From contig CALDHJ010000472.1 of the NCBI GenBank assembly GCA_937941555.1, forward strand, positions 1-5,398: 5,398 nucleotides of DNA, given 5' to 3'. The translations under genes and the position numbers were made by a program. The stretch's first letter is position 1. Each line of letters opens with the position of its first letter. The DNA is from an uncultured Granulosicoccaceae bacterium. Its GTDB lineage: Bacteria; Pseudomonadota; Gammaproteobacteria; CALCKW01. This document shows positions 1 through 5,398 of the stretch, one piece after another. A model generated the notes under the pieces. The model worked only from the letters and a program-made list of their open reading frames with translations. It ran no database searches and had not been told where the DNA came from.

Positions 1-1437
1 CGGCAGAGTCGCCTTGAGGAAATCCTGGTCGCGCTGCAAGGGCGATGTGACGCCTTCGAAGCGCACGTCTTCGGGCAACACCACCGGCAGGTCCTCGGCC
101 GGCACCGGGTGTGCCTCGCCGGCCTCATCGTAGATGACCGGGATCGGGGTGCCCCAATAGCGCTGACGCGACACCAGCCAATCGCGCATCCGGTAGTTGA
201 CCTTGCGCTCACCGTTGGCGTTGGCAACGAGGTAGTCGCCGGTCGCCTCGAGCGCCGCCTCGAATTCGAGGCCGTCGAACTGTGCGGAGTTGATGAGCTT
301 CGTGCCACCCTTGGCAATGAATGCCTCCTCTTCAATGCCGACGTGCTCATCGCTGCTGTCGACAACCTGCACGATCTCGATGCCGTACTTGCGGGCGAAT
401 TCGTAGTCGCGCTGGTCGTGGCCCGGCACACCCATGACAGCGCCACCGCCGTAACTCATGAGCACGTAGTTGCCGACCCAGACCGGCACGGGCTCGCCGG
501 TCACCGGATGGGTCACACTGACCCCGAGCGCCATGCCTTTTTTCTCGAGCTTTTCGATCACCGCCTCGGAGGTGCCCGTGCTCTTGCATTCGGCGACAAA
601 GGCCGCAACCTCGGCGTTCTCGGCGGCGACCGCTTGCGCAACCGGGTGTTCGGCCGCGACCGCCATGAAGGTCACGCCCATGATGGTGTCCGGTCGCGTG
701 GTGTAAACGCGGATGGTGGTGTCTTGTGCGGGTAGCGACCAATCGAACTCCACGCCCTCCGAGCGCCCGATCCAGTTGCGCTGCATGGTCTTGACCATGT
801 CGGGCCAGTCGATGGTGTCGAGGCCGTCGAGCAGCTCCTGCGCGTAGTCGGTGATGCGCAGGTACCACTGCGCGATGTCGCGGCGCTCGACCGGGTTGCC
901 ACAACGCCAGCAGCAGCCGTCTTCGACCTGCTCGTTGGCGAGCACGGTCTGGTCGGTCTCGCACCAGTTCACCTCACCGTTTTTGCGGTAGGCGTCTCCA
1001 CGCTTGAGCAGCTCGGTGAAGAACCACTGCTCCCAGCGGTAGTAGTCCGGCTTGCAGGTAGTGACTTCACGCGACCAGTCAAAACCGAATCCGAGCGCCT
1101 GCATCTGCTGCTTCATGTAGTCGATGTTGGCGTAGGTCCACTCGGCCGGCTGCCGGCCACGCTCGATCGCGGCGTTCTCGGCTGGCATGCCGAAGGCGTC
1201 CCAGCCCATCGGGTGCAACACGTTGTGGCCACACATCCGGCGGTAGCGACTGATCACATCAGAGATGGTGTAGTTGCGCACATGACCCATGTGCAGTTTG
1301 CCGCTCGGGTATGGCAGCATGCTGAGGCAGTAGTACTTGGGCTTGTTCGGGTCTTCGGTGACCTCGAACGACCGGTTGTCGGTCCAGTATTTCTGCGCGT
1401 CGCGCTCGACGGTGCGAACGTTGATTTCAGCTTCCAT
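1..1437 (-). CDS. leuS: Leucyl-tRNA synthetase, N-terminal 479 codons (runs off the left edge)
   Basis: Class I aminoacyl-tRNA synthetase that charges tRNA-Leu with leucine in the cytoplasm; essential. The visible part begins at ATG 1437 and stays open to base 1; E. coli LeuRS has 860 residues, so a little over half is here. Seen: the ATP-binding HIGH motif as HMGH at residues 49-52; zinc-domain cysteines C159, C176 and C179 at the E. coli positions; the core segment around [12 protein letters not shown] (220-231); the CP1 editing domain from about 230 to 415, with the threonine-rich TTRPDT at 246-251 and HDQRD at 340-344, whose last Asp is the residue that anchors the amino group of misacylated leucine analogues; then return to the catalytic core at [15 protein letters not shown] (419-433). 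The KMSKS loop and anticodon-binding domain lie outside. ATG 1437 puts HMGH and W18 at the E. coli positions; an in-frame GTG at 1470 is a less likely start. No clear Shine-Dalgarno is visible. Identification is essentially certain. Confidence 0.98.
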   Translation of the reverse strand, partial: MEAEINVRTVERDAQKYWTDNRSFEVTEDPNKPKYYCLSMLPYPSGKLHMGHVRNYTISDVISRYRRMCGHNVLHPMGWDAFGMPAENAAIERGRQPAEWTYANIDYMKQQMQALGFGFDWSREVTTCKPDYYRWEQWFFTELLKRGDAYRKNGEVNWCETDQTVLANEQVEDGCCWRCGNPVERRDIAQWYLRITDYAQELLDGLDTIDWPDMVKTMQRNWIGRSEGVEFDWSLPAQDTTIRVYTTRPDTIMGVTFMAVAAEHPVAQAVAAENAEVAAFVAECKSTGTSEAVIEKLEKKGMALGVSVTHPVTGEPVPVWVGNYVLMSYGGGAVMGVPGHDQRDYEFARKYGIEIVQVVDSSDEHVGIEEEAFIAKGGTKLINSAQFDGLEFEAALEATGDYLVANANGERKVNYRMRDWLVSRQRYWGTPIPVIYDEAGEAHPVPAEDLPVVLPEDVRFEGVTSPLQRDQDFLKATLP

Positions 1438-1472
1438 GGGTCGGTATCGGCGAATCGTTGGCGAATCCACTA

Positions 1473-1501
1473 ATGATAAATCAACCGGGCCAATCTGTTG
1501 G
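1473..1501 (-). promoter_or_regulatory. Possible leuS promoter in the ubiH-leuS gap
   Basis: Read on the minus strand, TATCAT (1478-1473) lies 17 bases after CCAACA (1501-1496), which matches the -35 consensus only in its last three bases. Transcription would start near 1466, giving a leader of about 29 bases before the leuS ATG. The patch 1471-1483 is distinctly AT-rich against its GC-rich surroundings. The -35 is poor and overlaps the neighbouring hairpin, so this is a weak call; leuS could instead be read through from ubiH. Confidence 0.3.
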
Positions 1502-1517
1502 CGCGAAGTGCGCCAAC
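1497..1517. repeat. Intergenic hairpin between ubiH and leuS (possible weak terminator)
   Basis: An 8-bp perfect inverted repeat, GTTGGCGC and GCGCCAAC, separated by a 5-base loop, sits 7 bases past the ubiH stop codon. In the minus-strand transcript the stem is GC-rich, but it is followed by AGATTGGCCC rather than a U run, so it lacks the classical intrinsic-terminator tail. It may protect the 3' end of the operon mRNA, act as an inefficient or Rho-assisted terminator, or be an operator overlapping the leuS promoter region. Confidence 0.5.
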
Positions 1518-1523
1518 TCGGGT

Positions 1524-2717
1524 TCAGTCGGGGCTTTTCACCAGCGGCAGCCGCCCACCCAATCCCATGAACTGCCGTGCGAGCGTCCGGCGGGCCGGCG
1601 CAAAGCGGTCGGTCAGCAACAGGCCCGCACCGCGCAGGTGACCCAACACCGTCGATTCACCGCGAAAAAGCCGCGCCAGCCCCTCGGTCGCAAACGCCGT
1701 GCGGCGCTGGTCGGCGCCGCGCCGACGCCGGTACTGCGCCGCTACGTGCGGGGCCGCCGGATCGGCGTCGGGACCGAGCTCGCGCAACAACTCCGCGAGT
1801 GTCAGGCAATCGCGCAGTGCGAGATTGAAGCCCTGCCCCGCGACCGGGTGCAGCGTGCGCACCGCGTTGCCGATGAGCACGATACGGCCTTGCCAGGCGG
1901 ACTCGGCCGACACCGCCACCAACGGAAACGCCTGGCGTGGCGTCACTGACACAAAGTGATGTGTGAGCCCGCTGCGCTCGCCCACCTCCTGCATGAACGC
2001 CGCATCATCGAGCGCTACGACGCGCTCGAGGGCAGCGTCGGGCACGGTGTAGACGACCGACAAGCGATTGCGGTCGAGCGGCAACAAGGCCAGAGGGCCG
2101 TAAGGGCAGAAACGCTCCCAGGCGACATGCGGCGGCCAGCCGGCGCCGGTGATCTCGGCGACCACCGCGTGCTGGTCAAAGGCGACTTCGCGGCCCAGCG
2201 CGACGCCGGCACAGTCCCGCACGCGCGATTGCCCGCCGTCGGCCGCGACCACGAGCGACGCGCGAATCTGACGCCCACTCTCCAACGTCAGCAACACACC
2301 ATCATCGTCTTCGCTCAAGGACGCGAGCGCATCGGGAGAGAGATCCAGAACGTCACTGCGCGCCACGACGGACGCAGCCAGGGCCGATGCCAACGCGCGA
2401 TTGGGCACAACGTATCCCAGAGCCGGCACGCCCATGTCGGATGCGCTCAGCGTGACGCTACCGAAGTGACCCTGTTGTGAGACCTTGACCGTCTCGATGG
2501 CACACGCGTCGTCCGATATAGCGTCCCAGAGCCCGAGGTCTTGCAGCAACCGCGCGGACACCTGGGCGAGTGCCGTACTGCGCGGGTCATCGGGCAACTC
2601 GGCAACCGGTCGCCGCTCGACCCAGGCCGTGCGTAGCGGTGCACCGTGCAGCGCGTGGACCAGGGTCGCGCCGATCAGCCCGCCCCCGACCACCACCACA
2701 TCGCAGTGTTCAACCAC
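1524..2717 (-). CDS. ubiH: UbiH-family FAD-dependent hydroxylase of ubiquinone biosynthesis
   Basis: Flavoprotein monooxygenase of the UbiH/COQ6 family, 397 residues, full length. In E. coli UbiH hydroxylates C1 of 2-octaprenyl-6-methoxyphenol in a cytoplasmic Ubi complex. Seen: Rossmann FAD motif GGGLIG (11-16) after a hydrophobic first strand; acidic E34 ending the second strand; DPRSTALA (44-51); [10 protein letters not shown] (158-167), the DG motif; [13 protein letters not shown] (201-213), close to E. coli Ubi[35 protein letters not shown] (283-303), the second FAD motif, with GN instead of GD as in E. coli UbiH; and [11 protein letters not shown] near the C terminus, like UbiH FTPARDVLAQR. 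These favour UbiH over UbiI/VisC or UbiF. The family signature usually reads NxG before the final xxD; here A300 replaces that Gly. The start is GTG 2717, overlapping the end of pepP by 8 bases; the next GTG codons would cut into the first FAD strand. Third gene of the ygfB-pepP-ubiH operon. Confidence 0.93.
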   Translation of the reverse strand: MVEHCDVVVVGGGLIGATLVHALHGAPLRTAWVERRPVAELPDDPRSTALAQVSARLLQDLGLWDAISDDACAIETVKVSQQGHFGSVTLSASDMGVPALGYVVPNRALASALAASVVARSDVLDLSPDALASLSEDDDGVLLTLESGRQIRASLVVAADGGQSRVRDCAGVALGREVAFDQHAVVAEITGAGWPPHVAWERFCPYGPLALLPLDRNRLSVVYTVPDAALERVVALDDAAFMQEVGERSGLTHHFVSVTPRQAFPLVAVSAESAWQGRIVLIGNAVRTLHPVAGQGFNLALRDCLTLAELLRELGPDADPAAPHVAAQYRRRRGADQRRTAFATEGLARLFRGESTVLGHLRGAGLLLTDRFAPARRTLARQFMGLGGRLPLVKSPD

Positions 2718-4035
2718 TCGACGTCGCCATGGTGGCTTCGATGTCCTCGACGCTCAGCGGCGCCCCGGCGGATATGACGTCGGCGCCATCACGCGCTACG
2801 GCGACATCGTCTTCCACGCGAATTCCGATACCGCGGTAGTGCTTCGGGATGCCGGGACCAGACGGGATATACAAGCCCGGTTCAATCGTCAGGACGTTGC
2901 CGATTTCAAGCTCGCGCCAGGCCTTGTCTGTCTTGTATTCCCCGACATCGTGCACATCGAGCCCCAGCCAATGGCTGGTGCGGTGCGGGAAGAAGCGGGT
3001 GTGCTCACCGGCGCGAATCAGGTTGTTGACCCGGCCCTTGAGCAGACCCAATTTGACCAAACCACGGGTGAGCTCCTGTACCGCGGCATCGTGCGGGTCG
3101 CAAAAGGCATTGCCCGACTGCACCGCCGCCATCGCCGCGTGATACGCACTGAGCACGACCTCGTACACTTCGCGCTGCGGGTCACTGAAGCGGCCGTTGA
3201 CCGGGAAGGTGCGGCTCACATCTCCGGCATAGCCGTCGAGTTCGGCACCGGAGTCTATCAACACCAGGTCGCCGTCCTTGAGGGGTTCGCGGTTGGTGAT
3301 GTAGTGGAGTGTGCAGGCGTTCTCACCGCCCGCAACAATCGGCTCGAAGGCGTGAAATGCACCCTCACGGCGGTAGCAGTAGCCAAGCTCCGCTTCGAGC
3401 GCATACTCCATCATGTCGGGTGCGCAGACCTGCATGGCGCGGATGTGCGCCGCTGCGGTCAGTTGACCGGCACGCCGCATCTGGCCGATTTCGGTGCGCG
3501 ATTTGCCGATGCGCATTTCGTGCATCAGCGGATCGAGCGCGACGAACTCGGTCGGGGTGTTCTGCCAGCCGCGGGTCTTGGCGTGCACCTGGTTGATCCA
3601 GCTCATGAGCTGCGCGTCGAACTCGGGGTCGAGGCCGAAGGTGTGGTAGACCTGATCGCAGCCCTCGATCAGCCCGGGCAGGATGTCGTCGATATCGTCG
3701 ATCGGAAACGCGTCATCGCACTCGAGCACTTGGGGTGCAAGCATGACACCGGTTCGCTTGCCGTCCCACTGCTCGCGTTGCGGATCGCGGTCGCGGCAGA
3801 ACATCAGGTATTCGCCCTGTTTGCGACCCGGTATGAACACCGCAATCGCATCGGGTTCTTCAAATCCCGTGAAATAGAAAAAGTCGCTGTTCTGGCGGTA
3901 GGGATGGTGGGTGTCGCGGCTGCGCACCTGCTCGGCTGCGGCCGGCAGGATGGCGATGCCGCCGGTACCAACGGCGCGCAACAAATGCCGGCGGCGGCGT
4001 GCGCGTTCGTTCAGAAGTGTCTGGTGGGAAGCCAT
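2710..4035 (-). CDS. pepP: Xaa-Pro aminopeptidase P (proline aminopeptidase II)
   Basis: Cytoplasmic dimetal (Mn) M24B peptidase that removes an N-terminal residue when the second residue is proline. Its 441 residues equal the length of E. coli PepP. Seen: the N-terminal creatinase-like domain with PYRQNSDFFYFTGF (45-58); HEMRIGKS (172-179) entering the pita-bread catalytic domain; all five metal ligands, D261 and D272 (in LIDSG and GYAGDVSRTFPVNG), H355 (SHWLGLDVHDVG), E385 (LTIEPGLY) and E408 (GIRVEDD); and the proton-shuttle or substrate histidines H351 and H362. Nothing essential is missing, so the enzyme should be active. ATG 4035 follows the ygfB stop after a 46-base gap, and the stop overlaps the ubiH start, indicating co-transcription. 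The region just upstream of the ATG has only a weak ribosome site. The pairing with ubiH is a conserved gammaproteobacterial neighbourhood; no direct functional link is evident from sequence. Confidence 0.97.
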   Translation of the reverse strand: MASHQTLLNERARRRRHLLRAVGTGGIAILPAAAEQVRSRDTHHPYRQNSDFFYFTGFEEPDAIAVFIPGRKQGEYLMFCRDRDPQREQWDGKRTGVMLAPQVLECDDAFPIDDIDDILPGLIEGCDQVYHTFGLDPEFDAQLMSWINQVHAKTRGWQNTPTEFVALDPLMHEMRIGKSRTEIGQMRRAGQLTAAAHIRAMQVCAPDMMEYALEAELGYCYRREGAFHAFEPIVAGGENACTLHYITNREPLKDGDLVLIDSGAELDGYAGDVSRTFPVNGRFSDPQREVYEVVLSAYHAAMAAVQSGNAFCDPHDAAVQELTRGLVKLGLLKGRVNNLIRAGEHTRFFPHRTSHWLGLDVHDVGEYKTDKAWRELEIGNVLTIEPGLYIPSGPGIPKHYRGIGIRVEDDVAVARDGADVISAGAPLSVEDIEATMATSSG

Positions 4036-4081
4036 ATCAGTTCAAACCCGTTTGGGTGCAAGCCCGCAGGCTGTGGTGTAC

Positions 4082-4645
4082 TCAATGCACGCTGTTGCGG
4101 CTCGCCGCAATGACCGGTTGCATCTCTTCATAAACAAGCATGGCCCCGACGCGAACGTATTCCTCAAGTTCGACAAACGAGTCTTCGGCCTCTTCGTCGT
4201 CATCGTCGTCGCTGTGACCGGCCGCCGCGATCGCACCGACGTCGGTCAGCAATTCGCGTGCTTCGGTGCTGAGAATCCGACTCGGCTGCAGGGCACTCAG
4301 AGACAGTGCGTAGGAGAAGCCGCGGCACCAATCGGCGAGCGCATCGGCCCGCTCGCTCAGGCTCGAGTCCTCACCCGGCAACAGCGGGTGGAAACCGAGG
4401 TCTTCATCGGCGAGTGCGGCCAGCGTGTGGCCGTAGAGTGCGCGCAGTGCGTTGCGCAGGCGCTGACCCAGGGCATCGTCATCCTCCGGCATGACGAACA
4501 TTTCGTCGTACCAGTGATCGAAGCCCGGAGCCGCATCGCCGCACGCGAGGCCAACGAGAACGCCGTGGCTTTCCGGCAGGCTGACATTGCATTCGAGCTC
4601 ATCCGCCGCGTGCAACAACTCTTCGTAATCGGGTGTCGTGTTCAT
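4082..4645 (-). CDS. ygfB: UPF0149 family protein YgfB
   Basis: Small soluble, probably all-helical protein of the YgfB/UPF0149 family, 187 residues against 192 in E. coli. Seen: SLPESHGVLVGLACG (22-36), aligning with the family segment around MHGLISGMICG; SERADALADWCRGF (97-110), aligning with E. coli RADALAGWVNHF; and a strongly acidic stretch (D146-D150 followed by EEAEDS) leading into LEEYVRVGAML (160-170), which matches the E. coli EEIIEYVRVAALL region. The acidic tract is therefore a family feature. The molecular role is poorly defined; in Pseudomonas aeruginosa YgfB is reported to reduce expression of the amidase AmpDh3 and so affect beta-lactam resistance, which may not transfer here. 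First gene of the operon, divergent from the zapA pair. ATG 4645 is preceded by GGCGGG directly against the start codon, too close for a normal ribosome site. Family assignment is secure; function is not. Confidence 0.92.
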   Translation of the reverse strand: MNTTPDYEELLHAADELECNVSLPESHGVLVGLACGDAAPGFDHWYDEMFVMPEDDDALGQRLRNALRALYGHTLAALADEDLGFHPLLPGEDSSLSERADALADWCRGFSYALSLSALQPSRILSTEARELLTDVGAIAAAGHSDDDDDEEAEDSFVELEEYVRVGAMLVYEEMQPVIAASRNSVH

Positions 4646-4651
4646 CCCGCC

Positions 4652-4657
4652 ATTCTA
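4652..4657 (-). promoter_or_regulatory. Candidate -10 box for the ygfB-pepP-ubiH operon
   Basis: On the minus strand TAGAAT (4657-4652) matches the -10 consensus in five of six bases and ends 7 bases upstream of the ygfB ATG. Transcription would start at about 4646-4645, essentially on the start codon. No convincing -35 is present 16-18 bases upstream (GGTAAA, CGGTAA or CCGGTA). A second option further up, TTGCCA near 4718, has no well-spaced -10. Confidence 0.3.
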
Positions 4658-4674
4658 CCGCCAGCCCCGGCGGT
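4657..4674. repeat. Inverted repeat in the divergent promoter region
   Basis: ACCGCC (4657-4662) and GGCGGT (4669-4674) form a perfect 6-bp stem around a 6-base loop, AGCCCC. It lies between the proposed ygfB -10 and the -35 of the opposite promoter and touches both. It could be an operator for a shared regulator or chance structure in GC-rich DNA. Confidence 0.35.
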
Positions 4675-4701
4675 TTACCGGATTCTCTCTTCTGTTACGA
4701 T
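4674..4701 (+). promoter_or_regulatory. Promoter for the coiled-coil gene and zapA
   Basis: TTTACC (4674-4679, four of six -35 consensus bases) is followed after 16 bases by TACGAT (4696-4701), and TGT at 4693-4695 supplies an extended -10 TGn element. Transcription would start near 4708, leaving a leader of about 39 bases before ATG 4747. This is the best sigma-70-like promoter in the divergent gap 4646-4746. Confidence 0.55.
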
Positions 4702-4746
4702 GTGCCCGCATTGGCAATCAGACTCGGCACACCAGACGTTCAGCCT

Positions 4747-4974
4747 ATGGACACACACGAAAATCCGCTGCAGTCGCGCCTGACCCGCCTGGCGTCACGC
4801 GTCGACGACATGGCCACCGAACTCGAGCGCCTGCGCCGCGAGAACCGCTCGCTGCTGACCCAGCGCGAGGGGCTGCTGGACGAGCGGGCAAAATTGAAGG
4901 AAAAGAACGAGCTGGCCAAGGTGCGTGTCGACGCCATGATCTCGCGCCTGCGTTCGCTGGAGTCCAATTCATGA
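4747..4974 (+). CDS. Small coiled-coil protein of the TIGR02449 type, ZapB/SlyX-like partner upstream of zapA
   Basis: A 75-residue, highly charged, cysteine-free protein with no signal peptide or membrane segment. Nearly all of it fits one heptad register: hydrophobic d positions L8, L15, M22, L29, L36, L43, L50, A57, M64, L71 and a positions L12, V19, L26, N33, R40, R47, N54, V61, L68. The C-terminal part, KNELAKVRVDAMISRLRSLE (53-72), resembles the conserved end of the short proteins encoded before zapA in Pseudomonas and relatives (PA5226-like, TIGR02449). Its stop overlaps the zapA start in ATGA, so the two are translationally coupled. A role in cell division alongside ZapA is inferred from context and from its resemblance in size and form to the ZapB coiled coil; it is not shown by homology I can verify. 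ATG 4747 lies after the predicted promoter; the in-frame ATG at 4633 lies before it and inside ygfB, so it is rejected. No clear Shine-Dalgarno precedes 4747. Confidence 0.85.
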   Translation: MDTHENPLQSRLTRLASRVDDMATELERLRRENRSLLTQREGLLDERAKLKEKNELAKVRVDAMISRLRSLESNS

Positions 4975-5324
4975 GCGACAACACCGCCGTCACCGTTCGG
5001 CTGCTCGAACGCGACATCCAGCTCGCCTGCCCACCCGACGAAGTCGACAACCTGCACGCCGCCGCCAAACACCTGGACGACCACCTGCGTGACCTGCGCA
5101 AGCGCTCGTCATCGAGCACGCCGGAGAAGCTCGCACTGGTGGCCGCGATGAACATGACCAGCCAACTGCTCAAGGCCCGAAGCGGCTCGCCCGACTTCGA
5201 GGCACTCTTGGGGGTTCTGAGCAGTATCGAGGCGTCAGTGGACGTTGCGCTCGCCGACAACGGCGATGAAGCCATTGATTTGCCAGAAGATTCGTCTGCC
5301 GAGCCCACCGTTCAATCGAGTTGA
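4971..5324 (+). CDS. zapA: Cell division protein ZapA
   Basis: FtsZ-associated protein that bundles and stabilises FtsZ protofilaments in the Z ring; ZapA works as a dimer or tetramer in the cytoplasm. This protein has 117 residues against 109 in E. coli. Seen: an N-terminal strand-rich head VTVRLLERDIQLACPPDE (7-24), aligning with E. coli VDIQIFGRSLRVNCPPDQ; a helix with LHAAAKHLDDHLRDLRKR (28-45); the conserved EKLALVAAMNMTSQLL helix (52-67); and a C-terminal helix (about 74-95) for the antiparallel coiled coil. The last 19 residues (99-117) are acidic and polar, probably disordered, and longer than the E. coli tail. ATG 4971 is chosen because it overlaps the preceding stop (ATGA) and has TGGAG at 4958-4962, 8 bases upstream; the frame stays open further 5' but that stretch overlaps the upstream gene. 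In related genomes zapA is followed by the 6S RNA gene. Confidence 0.93.
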   Translation: MSDNTAVTVRLLERDIQLACPPDEVDNLHAAAKHLDDHLRDLRKRSSSSTPEKLALVAAMNMTSQLLKARSGSPDFEALLGVLSSIEASVDVALADNGDEAIDLPEDSSAEPTVQSS

Positions 5325-5337
5325 ATCCGATCGGATT
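5324..5337. repeat. Perfect 14-bp palindrome at the zapA stop codon
   Basis: AATCCGATCGGATT is its own reverse complement and begins on the last base of the zapA stop codon. As RNA it would give only a 5-bp stem with a GATC loop and no U tail, so it is a poor terminator. As DNA it has the symmetry of a regulator binding site, about 50 bases upstream of the promoter-like element at 5384-5392. Confidence 0.45.
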
Positions 5338-5383
5338 ACAGAGTGATACGCCACGTTCGAACACCGGAACTTGGCCAACTAAC

Positions 5384-5392
5384 TGCTACTAT
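5384..5392 (+). promoter_or_regulatory. Extended -10 promoter element, possibly for 6S RNA (ssrS)
   Basis: TGCTACTAT combines a TGn extension (5384-5386) with TACTAT (5387-5392), five of six -10 consensus bases. There is no good -35 at 16-18 bases (around CCGGAA, 5364-5369). Transcription would start near 5399, just beyond the window. zapA is followed by ssrS in E. coli, Pseudomonas and many other gammaproteobacteria, which makes 6S RNA the likely product, but no part of that RNA is visible. Confidence 0.4.
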
Positions 5393-5398
5393 CCGAAT

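Noticed and set aside
109..964. Open frames of 208 codons (plus) and 205 codons (minus, another frame) inside leuS
   Set aside because: The leuS frame is continuous and matches LeuRS residue by residue; these are shadow frames.
1458..2480. Plus-strand open frames of 163 and 174 codons opposite ubiH
   Set aside because: They are antisense to a conserved UbiH coding region, have low-complexity Arg/Ala-rich composition and no recognisable motifs.
4036..4081. Small inverted repeats in the ygfB-pepP gap as a terminator or attenuator
   Set aside because: The stems are only 4-5 bp with no U run; the 46-base gap looks like an ordinary intra-operon spacer.
2485..4113. A 542-codon open frame on the plus strand opposite pepP and the start of ubiH
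   Set aside because: The minus strand encodes a full PepP with every catalytic residue. The plus-strand translation shows no recognisable domain and is explained by GC-rich codon bias keeping the antisense frame open.
4191..4214. Run of GAC/GAT-like triplets encoding consecutive Asp and Glu in ygfB, as a possible slippage repeat
   Set aside because: E. coli YgfB has an equivalent acidic tract before the EYVRV segment, so this is a family feature; codons are mixed rather than a pure repeat.
4638..4970. N-terminal extension of the zapA frame by 111 codons
   Set aside because: It overlaps the upstream coiled-coil gene in another frame and begins before the predicted promoter. ZapA homology starts at 4971, which also has a good ribosome site.
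5371..5378. TTGGCCAA as a -35 element or operator
   Set aside because: It lies only 10 bases before the -10, too close for a -35, and an 8-bp palindrome is expected by chance.
1..5398. Mobile element, CRISPR array, tRNA, toxin-antitoxin, phage or defence system
   Set aside because: No direct-repeat arrays, terminal inverted repeats, transposase motifs or tRNA-like folds were seen. Every gene belongs to a conserved core family and composition is even throughout.

Overview
This window is high-GC chromosomal housekeeping DNA, most likely from a gammaproteobacterium. The main evidence is the order ygfB-pepP-ubiH on the minus strand, divergent from a small coiled-coil gene and zapA on the plus strand. 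That is the arrangement known from Pseudomonas and relatives, where the 6S RNA gene (ssrS) follows zapA. The proteins match their E. coli counterparts closely: LeuRS residues 1-220 align without shift and PepP has the same length of 441 residues. I cannot name a genus.

Layout. Positions 1-1437 (minus) hold the first 479 codons of leuS, which runs off the left edge. Positions 1438-1523 are a short intergenic stretch with an 8-bp hairpin and an AT-rich patch that may be the leuS promoter. Positions 1524-4645 (minus) are a compact operon read as ygfB, pepP, ubiH: a regulator or hypothetical protein of the UPF0149 family, proline aminopeptidase P, and a ubiquinone-biosynthesis FAD hydroxylase. 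pepP and ubiH overlap by 8 bases. Positions 4646-4746 are a divergent promoter region. Positions 4747-5324 (plus) hold a 75-residue coiled-coil protein translationally coupled to ZapA, the FtsZ-ring stabiliser. Positions 5325-5398 hold a perfect palindrome and a promoter-like extended -10 whose transcript would begin at or just past the window edge, where ssrS is expected.

The genes do not form one pathway. The link between ubiquinone synthesis, peptidase and YgfB is a conserved neighbourhood of unclear meaning, while the small protein plus ZapA are plausibly a cell-division pair. I see no mobile element, CRISPR array, tRNA, toxin-antitoxin pair or defence gene, and no evidence of a new system. 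The points most worth a second look are the uninterrupted coiled coil of the small zapA partner, the suspected 6S RNA start at the edge, the ubiH-leuS junction, and a -10 box placed so close to the ygfB start that its mRNA might be leaderless.
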